Origin: Phytophthora quininea
Lineage: Eukaryota; Oomycota; Peronosporomycetes; Peronosporales; Peronosporaceae
DNA: 64,000 nucleotides
Direction of reading: 5' to 3'
NCBI GenBank assembly: GCA_011947345.1
Contig: JAAVTG010000538.1
Span: 434,001 to 498,000, forward strand
Shown: positions 34,202 to 42,789 of the stretch, piece by piece
How the letters are laid out: the number at the start of each line of letters is the position of its first letter
Position numbering within the stretch: the stretch's first letter is position 1
Made by a program: the position numbers and the translations under genes
The notes under the pieces: generated by a model
Told to the model about the DNA's origin: nothing
What the model saw: the letters and a program-made list of their open reading frames with translations, nothing else
The model's database searches: none

Positions 34202-35378
34202 ATGGCGTCGCTGGCGAGTCAATGGCCGCATGCGTTCATGAAGACGGATGAGGGAATCCGGATCCACTATGTGGACGTTGGGCCTCGAGACGCGCTGCCA
34301 GTTGTGATGGTGCACGGCTGGCCCGATCTCTGGTTCGGATGGAGGGTGAGACGTCGTCGATTTCTCTGCGTCAAACACGGCTAAGACATTTTTCAATGAC
34401 TACAGCACCAAATCCAAGCGCTGCAAAGCTCCTACCGGCTTATTGTACCTGGTAAAGTACTAGTTGATACTTCGTGTAGCAAAAGACTGATAGAGCGTGG
34501 GACTTGTACAGATCTACGCGGCTTCGGTCAGAGCTCGACGCCGCAGAATGTCGAAGCGTATGGAGCCAAGAACGTCACCAACGACTTGGTGGCTTTGCTC
34601 GGTAATATTCTTGTTGAAATGACTCTGCTTGTTGTCACTAACAGTGTTGTTGCTAGATGGTCTGAACATTGAGAAGGCAGTGTTCCTCGGACACGATTGG
34701 GGTGGAGCGATGGTGTGGCGGATGTGCTTGTACCATCCCGACCGCGTCATCGCCGTGGGAGCGGTGTGCACGGCGTATACTCCACCGGCCAAGCGCATCT
34801 TTCCTCTTGACGTTGTGGTCGCCAAAGTCCCGTATTTCCAGTACCAGAAGCTGCTGGCCGATGCTGCCAACACGGGCAAGATGTTGGACCAGCAGCCGCG
34901 TCGGTTCTTCACGGCAATTTTTCGTAAACACTCGGAGCTGAGTCCGGCGCTGGAGAACGACAAGACGCCCATCGTGGATACGCTTCGAGGAGTTCTCAAT
35001 TCTGAGGACCCCACGTACACCCAACGTTCGGCGGTGCTGTCGGAGGAAGAGCTGCAGTACTATGTGGATCAGTACCAGCGCTCCAAATTCCAAAGCACGT
35101 GTCAGTACTACGCGACGAGAGAGATCGACTTCAAGGACGAGCAAGGGTTGCCGACGGTGATCACGCACCCGGCATTGTTTATCGCCGCTGTCAACGACCA
35201 CGTGCTCAAGCCGGAATTGGCTCGCAAGATGCCGAGCGTCCTACCGAACCTCGAAATGCATGTTGTTGACGATGCTGGTCACTGGGTGCTGTGGGAGCAG
35301 AAGGAGCGAGTGAATGAGCTGTTGACGGCGTGGTTGGCCAAGGTCTCGGTGCCCGGAGCTGACCGCAGCAAGTTGTAG
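34202..35378 (+). CDS. Epoxide hydrolase 2 with three introns, arm B
   Basis: Same gene as 6219-7399 in the other arm. Exons 34202-34345, 34406-34451, 34512-34601 and 34657-35378 give 333 residues with HGWPDLWFGW, GHDWGG and DDAGHWVLWE. Introns are 60, 60 and 55 bp with GT-AG ends. An initiator-like element (34174-34189) precedes the start MASLASQW; upstream in-frame ATGs at 34112 and 34124 are alternatives. Protein differences from the arm A copy are few and conservative, so both copies are under constraint or the duplication is very recent. Confidence 0.87.
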
Positions 35379-35472
35379 GTGGGTTTCGTCTTTCAGGGTC
35401 GGAAATTGTTTTGCTTTGAATTTTCTCGTTAACTAGTGTAAGGAACATGAGAACGGTAGCATTCCTCTGCGG

Positions 35473-36453
35473 CTACGGCGCATTATCAGCTAGGAGATCA
35501 ATTGTTTCAAGCCACTTGAACAAAATCCGCGTGACTTCGTCCTTCTGTTCCCACAGAACCCAGTGGCCAGCGTCGTCGACGATTTCCTGCTGCAGATTTG
35601 GAACCAAGTTGACCATACCAGCCGCCATCTCGGGCTTCAGCACGCGATCCTGCGCAGGGCTGATCAAAAGTGCGGGGTGGCTAGCGATGTGAGGGAGATC
35701 GTGCTCGTCTTGGAAATCAATTGCACGTGCGGCGTAGTAGTTGCAGCCCCCAGCGAAACCTGAACGTTTATACTCAGCGACGTAATAGTCGAGCTCGTCT
35801 TGGTTGAGAAGCTTGGATAGGTCGGTGAAAATTGGGTTCGGAGATGCCGGTACACCTCGCAGCAGTTCCACGAACGTGAGGGTGGTGTCAATGTCGGAGT
35901 GCAGCCTGAAGGTGGCGGTGAACAATCGTCGAGGTGCAGGGTCCAGCAGCTCGGCAGCTTCTGAAGGACAACTAAGTAGCTTCATGTACGAAAACTGAGG
36001 GACCGCTTGCACCAACGTGTCGGTGTCGATGAACTTGTCTGTAGGAGGCATGTACGGAGTACACACACTGCAAACTGCGATCACTCGCTTCGGGTAGAAC
36101 AGACACATCCGCCACGTGATAACGGCGCCCCAGTCGTGACCGACAAACACGGCACGAGGCAGGTTGAGGAAGTCCAACAGCCCGGCGAGGTCACCTGTCA
36201 CCTTCTTCGTGCCGTAACCCTCCACCGTCTGTGGAGCCGAACTGCGACCGAAACCACGTAGGTCGGGAGCGATGACACGGTACGCCTTAGACAGCGCTTG
36301 GATTTGGTAGCGCCAACCGAACCAGAAGTCTGGCCATCCGTGCACGAGCACGACGGGGGTGGCGTCTCGAGGCCCAACGTCGATGTAGTGCAGTTGGATG
36401 TCGCTGTCGACTTGGGCAAACTTGTGCTCCCATTGATCCCAGAAAGCGGACAT
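35473..36453 (-). CDS. Epoxide hydrolase 1, arm B
   Basis: 326 residues, near-identical to 5144-6124. The differences are mostly outside the catalytic motifs (for example PQFSYMKLL here and PRFSYMKLL in arm A; HIASHPALLIS here and RIVSHPARLIS there). HGWPD, GHDWGA and the terminal GHW histidine are kept. Convergent with epoxide hydrolase 2. Confidence 0.92.
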   Translation of the reverse strand: MSAFWDQWEHKFAQVDSDIQLHYIDVGPRDATPVVLVHGWPDFWFGWRYQIQALSKAYRVIAPDLRGFGRSSAPQTVEGYGTKKVTGDLAGLLDFLNLPRAVFVGHDWGAVITWRMCLFYPKRVIAVCSVCTPYMPPTDKFIDTDTLVQAVPQFSYMKLLSCPSEAAELLDPAPRRLFTATFRLHSDIDTTLTFVELLRGVPASPNPIFTDLSKLLNQDELDYYVAEYKRSGFAGGCNYYAARAIDFQDEHDLPHIASHPALLISPAQDRVLKPEMAAGMVNLVPNLQQEIVDDAGHWVLWEQKDEVTRILFKWLETIDLLADNAP

Positions 36454-36492
36454 TGACGATACGTCTGAAGAATCGACGGTAGTGAACGAGAG

Positions 36493-36511
36493 AGAGGAAA
36501 TTGGTAAGTGA
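36493..36511 (-). promoter_or_regulatory. Initiator of epoxide hydrolase 1, arm B
   Basis: Minus strand reads TCACTTACCAATTTCCTCT, identical to the arm A promoter, about 40 bp before the ATG at 36453. Confidence 0.65.
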
Positions 36512-36679
36512 TCCCTTGCTTGGGCTCGGACATTTCGCGACCAACATTCAAGTCTACATCACATATTATTTTGCCTCTAACGACGTGGAAGACGTCTGGA
36601 TTTTCATGACGCAGAACTGGTAGAAGAGAGTATAACACGTAGCTATTCACTTTGTAGAGTCCATAGTCACTCGACGACG

Positions 36680-37196
36680 TGGACAATGTCGACGAAAGTT
36701 TTGACCCCGGGGGAACCAGTCAGTGAATCACCATGCGACAAAGTATACGTAAGTTTGGATACGGTCAAAATCGCTTTTTGTGAGGTAAATATCGCGCTGA
36801 CTGTTACATCAACTCTATTCAATATTTAGACATAATAGTTCTGTGAATGTTTTGAGTAGTACTTTAGCAATGACAGCTGATTCCGCTATGTTATTCCGGG
36901 AGGGAGTCCTCGTATTGTTATGTTCGATAACTAGCAACGATATTATATTCGTCACGAAACACAACCATAGCAGTCCTGAAGTTCACAACATTTAATTTAG
37001 CATTTTGTGGCCCACAGTTTGAGTAGGTAAAGGCCTCATACAAATTTCAAGTACAATGGTCATAGAAATTCATGGATTTATATATGTTATGCAAATTATT
37101 AATGTTTCTGGAGGTATTTTGATTATTTGGAGGCGGTAGGCTTAACCCCTTTACCCCCGCTATCCGGGACGTGCTAGTAGCTACTCCTTTCCTACA
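36680..37196. other. AT-rich flank between duplication arm B and the Fanzor locus
   Basis: About 500 bp, more AT-rich than the surroundings, without open frames of note. No terminal inverted repeat or second transposon gene could be made out. Confidence 0.4.
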
Positions 37197-37239
37197 GCAT
37201 CAGCAGGTTAATGCCGGAGACCACCGGCTATCCTGATGC
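37197..37239 (-). ncRNA. Candidate guide-RNA (omega RNA) hairpin at the Fanzor 3' flank
   Basis: On the minus strand, 36 bp after the Fanzor stop, an outer 7 bp stem (GCATCAG pairing CTGATGC) encloses an inner 5 bp stem (GCCGG pairing CCGGC). Known Fanzor and TnpB guide RNAs arise from the 3' end of the nuclease gene and its flank, so the position fits. Function is inferred from position and pairing only. Confidence 0.35.
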
Positions 37240-37274
37240 CACCCGCAGGCACACACAGGACACTTGAGGTTTGG

Positions 37275-39115
37275 CTACGTCCCGCGGCAGAACGCGATCG
37301 GTCGGAGACCCTGCAGCTTGTACTGCAGGAGAAGTAGCATGTTTCGAGACGCATTGTCGTCGCGGTTCACAGTAGTACCAAAACAGACATTGTTCGGACA
37401 ATGGAGTACACTGTAAGCTTTGCGAGTCCGCGTCCTGCCATCACGGCAGCGTTGCAGAGAGAACTGCTTGTTGAGCTCGGTGTGGCAGTCAGCATGGAGT
37501 TTGCTGGTTCTGAACTCGTCGATGGATTCGGCCCTGCAGTAGCGTTTCAGCTCCGCCTCGAATGTTTTGACTGGGTCCTCGGGATGGCGCTTGATGCGGC
37601 CGCCGAGGTCGGTGTTGCTCCAATCGCCAAAGCCAACCAGAGTCCTTGCACCAGCACGTGCAGTCAGCTGCAAACAAAGCTCCCGGAGTTTCTTCTTGGC
37701 AAAGATGTATCGTCGGAAGCGTAGACTGAGAAACTGTCTCTCGAAGCCGAGCAGAATGTCGAGCCGTGGAATGACAAATTTGGTGTAGGTCTCTAGGTTG
37801 TCGAGGACTGTTGTCTTCTTGGACGGTATCATTGCGAATGCCCTCTCGACGACGGCGTCACTTTCCTTCCACGAGTTCATTGTCTTGTTGCTCGCAGTGT
37901 ATCGGGCATCTTCGTAGAATTCCCGAGACGAACACGACTTCTTCTCGCCATCGGAGCTGGTAGCGACAAACAGATCACGGCGACCTGGATCGAGACCCCA
38001 CATCACATCGTAGTCGTCTTTACACAAGGCATGCGACGCGGTGGAACGTTTGGGTTTGCGCTGCATAACACTCACGTACTTTTCGTCAGTTTGAATCTCA
38101 TCAGCAAACTTTCGGCTCCGCGTCTCGAACTTCTCAATCTTGAATAGCTCGAGCCAATATTGGTCAGCTACGTCATGCCAATCCGCCAGCGATGGGATGC
38201 CAGCAACGCCGGCCCGCTTCAACAGTGCATGAAGCCCCGTAGAGCACATCTTGAAGTAGCAGCTCCGAAACCCACGCTTGTACGGAAGAAGAGAAAAGAC
38301 GCGAATCTTTTGAAACTCCGGGTTCTCCAGTTCTTCCTTATTGCATTCGCCCTCGAGGTTGTCTTCAATTAGCTGGTTGCGTTCCTCGATGTCAGTGAGA
38401 AACTCGTACGTCAGCGGCATAAGCAAGTGGGCTTTCTCATCGAGATACCCGTTGGCCTTGCGGGGATCCTGGCTCGCCATTCAACAACCCTTTTGTCTCT
38501 ACCGCCGTACTGGTCTGGTGACAGAACGTCTTTGAGGAAGCGGTAGGCTTGGCTGCCATTGAACTGATAGATGCGCTTGACGTGCTTGTTGAACCGACGG
38601 TAAAAGTTGCCGCACACCGCGTTGCTGGCATTGGTTGCCATTTGGCGGCTTGCACACTGTTGAAAGCCGTGTGAGATATGGGTGCTATTTGCTCGCTGGA
38701 CACGTTCTCCTCGCCACCGATTGCATAGTAGGACAGATGCTCGCAGCTCGTCGCCTGCAGACCGTGGTGGGCCGCCATTTACCACAGCCCCGAGGCAGTG
38801 TGAGAAGAATGGCTGATCTAGCGGCTCGAGAGGTTATCCCAGCTCACCCACCCGAGCCACATGGATGTTAGCAAGTAGATACGCCTCCAACGTCGACTTG
38901 TCCATGTCGAACAGGATTTCATCCCACTGGAGATGTAACTGCGATGCCAGCGTCCTGGAAAACGCGTTCGTTGTCGTCTTCACTGCAACAACGGTAGTGC
39001 CGACGTTGGCACGATATTTCACAGCGATGTCTGGGCTACGGCGCTTGACGGGGTACTCTTCCGTGTCATTACCACCATCCTGCCGCTAGGGGTCTGCCCG
39101 CCGCTTGGGCGGCAT
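37275..39115 (-). pseudogene. Fanzor, eukaryotic TnpB-like RNA-guided nuclease, decaying copy
   Basis: The 401-codon open part (38480 to 37275) has the C-terminal hallmarks of Fanzor/TnpB: SLLPYKRGF, RuvC-I with Asp in GLDPGRRD (residue 164), VGFGDWSNTD, RuvC-II with Glu in IDEFRTSK (322), a zinc ribbon ending CPNNVC, and RuvC-III with Asp in VNRDDNASRN (374). Upstream, the same frame holds the N-terminal Fanzor-like helices (EAYLLANIHVARV, LDQPFFSHCLGAV, FYRRFNKHVKRIYQ), starting at a plausible ATG at 39115 with a basic, nuclear-signal-like MPPKRR. Breaks: TAG at 39086-39088, TAA at 38834-38836, and a frameshift near 38480. The ribbon has His-Ala-Asp-Cys where CxxC is usual. Full length would be about 612 residues, within the family range. 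No transposase is nearby. Confidence 0.85.
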
Positions 39116-40040
39116 GCCCTTGATGGCGCTGCTTGGTTAGTCTTGTTGGTTGGGAGTCTGTTCGGGACAGGGAAAAATGAGATGTGATTGTGTTGGCTTC
39201 CATGGCGGCTGCCAAAGTATGGAGCTTTTTCTGTATATTGTGGGGCGAGTGGGCTTAAATGATAGCACACGTTAAAATCTGCTACTGCACGTTAGTCCAA
39301 GTATTTCCGACTAAGTACGAAAACGTTGCCGATGTTGTTGATGCAGCATGCGCGAGGCTCGCGCGTATTGGAAAATGAAAGCAGTGGGGTCATAGGCCCT
39401 GTAGCACGACGAAGTTTGGCGAGCAGTACGGCGGAAGACAAGCAGCAGACGCGTGATCAGCAATAAGTAAGCAACATGATGCGAGTACGGTAACAAGCGA
39501 CACAGTAGTAGGTAAATAGCACAGCGTAAATCCTACAGCACACCAACACGACAGCGACAGGAGGGACAACTTGACCGACGCCCTGTGTAAGGGGAGTTTG
39601 GCTGCTGGAGCGGTCGAAACTGAATTGGTTGACTACAACTGACGAGCGATGGCCACACAGATCACCAAGACGGCTACAATACAGTGTGCAGTGCACCTCA
39701 ACTGTCGTGGTTCCAGCGCTGCGGCTGGGCTCCGCTGCTATCAACAGTCACTGGTCATATCAAGTGGCAGTCTTGCTTCCGACGCCCCAGCTGACGAGGA
39801 CCACCCGAAGGTTCGGGCGGTGTCGAGTCGGTCCTTTACCCCCAATCTTGTTCTCACTATTTTTGAGCCGGGGATTGTCCGCAAGTCAAGCTCGGCTCCT
39901 TCTCATCATTTTAATGGGAATCCGTGGCTAGTAGTCTTCGTGCTATCCGCCTGCGCTGCAAGGCAGATCATGGAGCCTGGTGTCCTCCGTTCCCCGCTCT
40001 CCTTCGCCGTCGCGCTCCCGATTAAGCTAGGCTTGGCGTT
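39116..40040. other. Intergenic between Fanzor and the LPMO cluster
   Basis: About 0.9 kb. Contains a short perfect hairpin GCGCGAG-G-CTCGCGC at 39350-39364. No domain-bearing frame. It may hold the other end of the Fanzor element, but I cannot delimit it. Confidence 0.4.
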
Positions 40041-40063
40041 CTGCTCACATCTCAATTCGCGCC
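40041..40063 (+). promoter_or_regulatory. Initiator of LPMO-1
   Basis: CTGCTCACATCTCAATTCGCG resembles the initiator plus flanking box, about 50 bp before the ATG at 40109. Confidence 0.45.
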
Positions 40064-40108
40064 ATCGAGCAACAGCAATCTCTTGCTTAATCGCCCGATC
40101 ACCTGAAG

Positions 40109-41068
40109 ATGGTTGCATCCAAGCCTTTCTCGGCCATGCTGGCCATGACGGTGCTCGCAGTGGGCGTCAACGGCCACGGCTACATGACGGAGCCGGCGGT
40201 GACTTTCCTGTCCTCATCGACGGACAACACGCAGTTCATCGCCACCATCGAGTCGTCGGCGTCGGGATTTAGCGGGAGCTTCTCCGGATCGCCTGCCGAC
40301 AACACCGCCGCCTTCACCACCGCCTTCAAGGCCAGCTCATACACGTCGCTGAAGGAGCTCATCGATGACAAGGCCACCATCACGGTCACCGACGCCACGC
40401 TCACCTGCGGCTCATGCGACCCGGACGAGACAGCTCAACCGCTCCCCGACCAGTACGTTGAATGGTCTCACTCGTCGACCGAGGGCTTTACGTCTTCGCA
40501 CGAAGGACCGTGCGAAGTCTGGTGCGACGACGTTCGAGTGTTCCAGGACGACGACTGCGCCGCGGACTACACGAGTGCTCCAGCTGAACTGCCTTACGAC
40601 CGCGATGCCTGCTTGGGCACCAGTACGCTGACCTTCTATTGGTTGGCGCTGCACTCGTCGACGTGGCAGGTCTACATCAACTGCGCTCCGTTGGAGTCGA
40701 CGACGTCTACCGGCGCAGTGTCGTCGTACGCCGTCTCGGGGTCGAGCTCGGGTACCAGCACGAGCACCACCACCGCCACCAACAGCAGCACGACCGCAAC
40801 CACCTCGACGGCGGCTTCGACTACGGGTTCCAGCACAATCTACAACTTCGACACGAACTACGCGACGTCCACATCGGCGTCTACGGCCGAGGATGCGTCG
40901 TCGTCAACCACAACGACCTCCACCACCACTGAAGCCCCCGCCAGCACGACTGCCACCACCACAACGGCCCCCACGACCACTACAGCTACGACAACGGCTC
41001 CAGCAGCTACAACGTCTGCGCCTACTACGGATACCAGCAAGTGCACGGTTCGTCGTCGCCGCGATTGA
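40109..41068 (+). CDS. LPMO-1, secreted AA17-like lytic polysaccharide monooxygenase
   Basis: 319 residues. The signal peptide (1-22) ends VGVNG, leaving His23 in HGYM as the first residue, as the copper histidine brace requires. The catalytic domain (23-200) has Cys pairs, SHEGPCEVWCDD (its His is the best candidate second copper ligand, being invariant in all AA17-like members here) and closes with YWLALHSSTWQVYINCAPLE. AA17 enzymes are known to cleave pectin oxidatively during plant infection by oomycetes; assignment here rests on sequence pattern. A Thr/Ser-rich linker of about 110 residues, probably O-glycosylated, leads to the terminal KCTVRRRRD. Catalytic part nearly identical to LPMO-9. 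First of two tandem genes. Confidence 0.9.
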   Translation: MVASKPFSAMLAMTVLAVGVNGHGYMTEPAVTFLSSSTDNTQFIATIESSASGFSGSFSGSPADNTAAFTTAFKASSYTSLKELIDDKATITVTDATLTCGSCDPDETAQPLPDQYVEWSHSSTEGFTSSHEGPCEVWCDDVRVFQDDDCAADYTSAPAELPYDRDACLGTSTLTFYWLALHSSTWQVYINCAPLESTTSTGAVSSYAVSGSSSGTSTSTTTATNSSTTATTSTAASTTGSSTIYNFDTNYATSTSASTAEDASSSTTTTSTTTEAPASTTATTTTAPTTTTATTTAPAATTSAPTTDTSKCTVRRRRD

Positions 41069-41491
41069 GCTGCTTAAGATCGAGAAATTGTCGTGTGTAG
41101 CGTAGATATTCGTGTAGTTGAACTCTCGAAATTGAAAAGCTTTCGTTACCAATGCAACTTCGTCGGTCGACTTCGACAGCGGCACGCGTCGTGCGTTCTG
41201 CCGGGCCAGGTGACGGATGGTGTCCTTGGATCGAAGTTGCATGTCCTCAACCAGACTTGGTCACGACCGCGGCAAGTCACGCAAGTCTCGAGTCATTTCG
41301 CTAGCAGGATGTCTTGACGAGCGGCGATTCCAGCTGGCTTGCACGACACATCGTCGTGTCGGTGGACCGCCAGGATTTGTAAAGTCTCTACGAAAAGTGT
41401 GATCCGCCACATGTGACTGCAATTGCTATCGTAGCATGAGCTATCTTGCCCCTCCAGTGCTGGTCGGCGACTAAGCTCCGTCCTGCACTCC
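41069..41491. other. Intergenic, LPMO-1 to LPMO-2
   Basis: Nothing recognised apart from the LPMO-2 promoter at its right edge. Confidence 0.5.
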
Positions 41492-41510
41492 GCCCACATT
41501 TTAATTTGCC
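41492..41510 (+). promoter_or_regulatory. Initiator of LPMO-2
   Basis: GCCCACATTTTAATTTGCC, a weaker match, about 55 bp before the ATG at 41564. Confidence 0.4.
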
Positions 41511-41563
41511 TCGTCGAGCGCATTCCAGCAGAGCTTCCCACCGTTCGAGCAGCGAGATACACA

Positions 41564-42511
41564 ATGGTCGCCACGTCCTTCACTGTCATGCTGGCCACGG
41601 CCTCTCTTGCCGCCACCGTCAGCGGCCACGGCTACATGTCGGACCCTGCCGTGACGTTCCTCACCACCAGCGACCCGACGCAGTTTATCGCCACCATCGA
41701 GTCGTCCGCGTCGGGTTTGAGCGGCACCTTTAACGGTGCGCCGGCCGACAACACGGCCGCCTTCACGACTGCGTTCGAGTCCAGCAGCTACTCGTCGCTG
41801 AAGGAGTTCATCACCGACAAGGCCACCATCACTGTGTCGGATGCCACGCTTACGTGCGGGTCGTGTGATCCCGATGAGACCGCTCAAGCTTTGCCGGACA
41901 CTTACGTGGAGTGGGCTCACTCCGACTCGGAGGGCTTCACGGCGTCGCACGAAGGCCCTTGCGAGGTGTGGTGCGACGACACTCGTGTGTTCCAGGACGA
42001 CGACTGCGCTGCTGACTACACGACAGCCCCCGCTAAACTACCCTACGATCACGACGCATGCCTCGGCAGCAGTACTTTGACGTTCTACTGGTTAGCACTG
42101 CACTCGTCCACCTGGCAGGTGTACGTCAACTGCGCGCCACTCGAAAGCACCACGTCCACGGGTGCCACGTCCAAGTACGCGGTGGGTAGCAGCACTAGCA
42201 CCAGTACTGCTAGTAACAGCACCACCACCGCCACTACCACATCTACGGCGACTTCGACTGCCGCGTCAACAGCGGCATCGACGACCAGCTCAGGTTCATC
42301 CTACAACTTCGCGACGAACTATGCAACGTCCACATCGGCGTCCATAAGCGGCGAAGCAACCACAACGACGGATGTCCCCGCCACCACCACAGCAACAACG
42401 ACGACCACATCTCCGGCTGCTTCCACCACGGAAGCCCCGACGACTTCGACGACGGATGCTCCTGCCACTAGCACCTCGACCAAGTGCTCCGTGCGTCGTC
42501 GTCGCGACTAA
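41564..42511 (+). CDS. LPMO-2, AA17-like
   Basis: 315 residues. Signal peptide MVATSFTVMLATASLAATVSG, then HGYM. Same catalytic layout as LPMO-1 (IATIESSASG, SHEGPCEVWCDDTRVFQDDDC, WLALHSSTWQVYVNC) but clearly diverged at DNA level, so an older tandem duplicate. The linker is Thr/Ala/Ser-rich and includes a SYNFATNYATSTSAS segment also seen in LPMO-1, showing that the linkers share ancestry. Ends KCSVRRRRD. Confidence 0.9.
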   Translation: MVATSFTVMLATASLAATVSGHGYMSDPAVTFLTTSDPTQFIATIESSASGLSGTFNGAPADNTAAFTTAFESSSYSSLKEFITDKATITVSDATLTCGSCDPDETAQALPDTYVEWAHSDSEGFTASHEGPCEVWCDDTRVFQDDDCAADYTTAPAKLPYDHDACLGSSTLTFYWLALHSSTWQVYVNCAPLESTTSTGATSKYAVGSSTSTSTASNSTTTATTTSTATSTAASTAASTTSSGSSYNFATNYATSTSASISGEATTTTDVPATTTATTTTTSPAASTTEAPTTSTTDAPATSTSTKCSVRRRRD

Positions 42512-42789
42512 TCTTCGGCTGTTTCCGTCAACATTGCCCCGTCAACTTGTCGTGTTTAGATTTTGATGTTGCGCCGTAGGAGGCACAGAAATACGATGGA
42601 GGAATACAGAGTAGCGCGGTGTTTGTCAAACAGTTTCATAGAGTTGCTGCGAACACCGACGGAAAAGGTTCATGAACATCGATCTATGAATTTGTTCCGA
42701 CGGCCTCTAGCTCGAAACCAACTTGTTTTACAGGACTGGACGCTCGACATACACGGTGGCGGGAGGTATTATCTCGCTACCGAGGCATT

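Larger units (their letters stand above)
33570..36679 (-). repeat. Inverted segmental duplication, arm B
   Basis: Reverse complement of 4918-8031, 3.11 kb. Contains the 5' third of the complete USP gene and both epoxide hydrolases, all with open frames. Probably the source of arm A. Its outer edge at 36679 lies 595 bp from the Fanzor stop codon. Confidence 0.92.

Noticed and set aside
37141..37260. tRNA or CRISPR-like array in the Fanzor 3' flank
   Set aside because: The pairing does not form a cloverleaf, and there are no regularly spaced repeats; the nested hairpin is better explained as a guide-RNA element.
39350..39364. GC-rich hairpin as a Helitron 3' end
   Set aside because: No CTRR terminus or AT insertion site seen, and no Rep/helicase frame in the window.
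39420..39640. Possible solo LTR upstream of LPMO-1
   Set aside because: No matching second LTR, TG...CA ends or target duplication could be delimited by eye.
40858..41046. Val/Ala-rich antisense frames over the LPMO linkers
   Set aside because: They are shadows of Thr/Ser codon repeats (ACC, ACG, TCG) read on the other strand.
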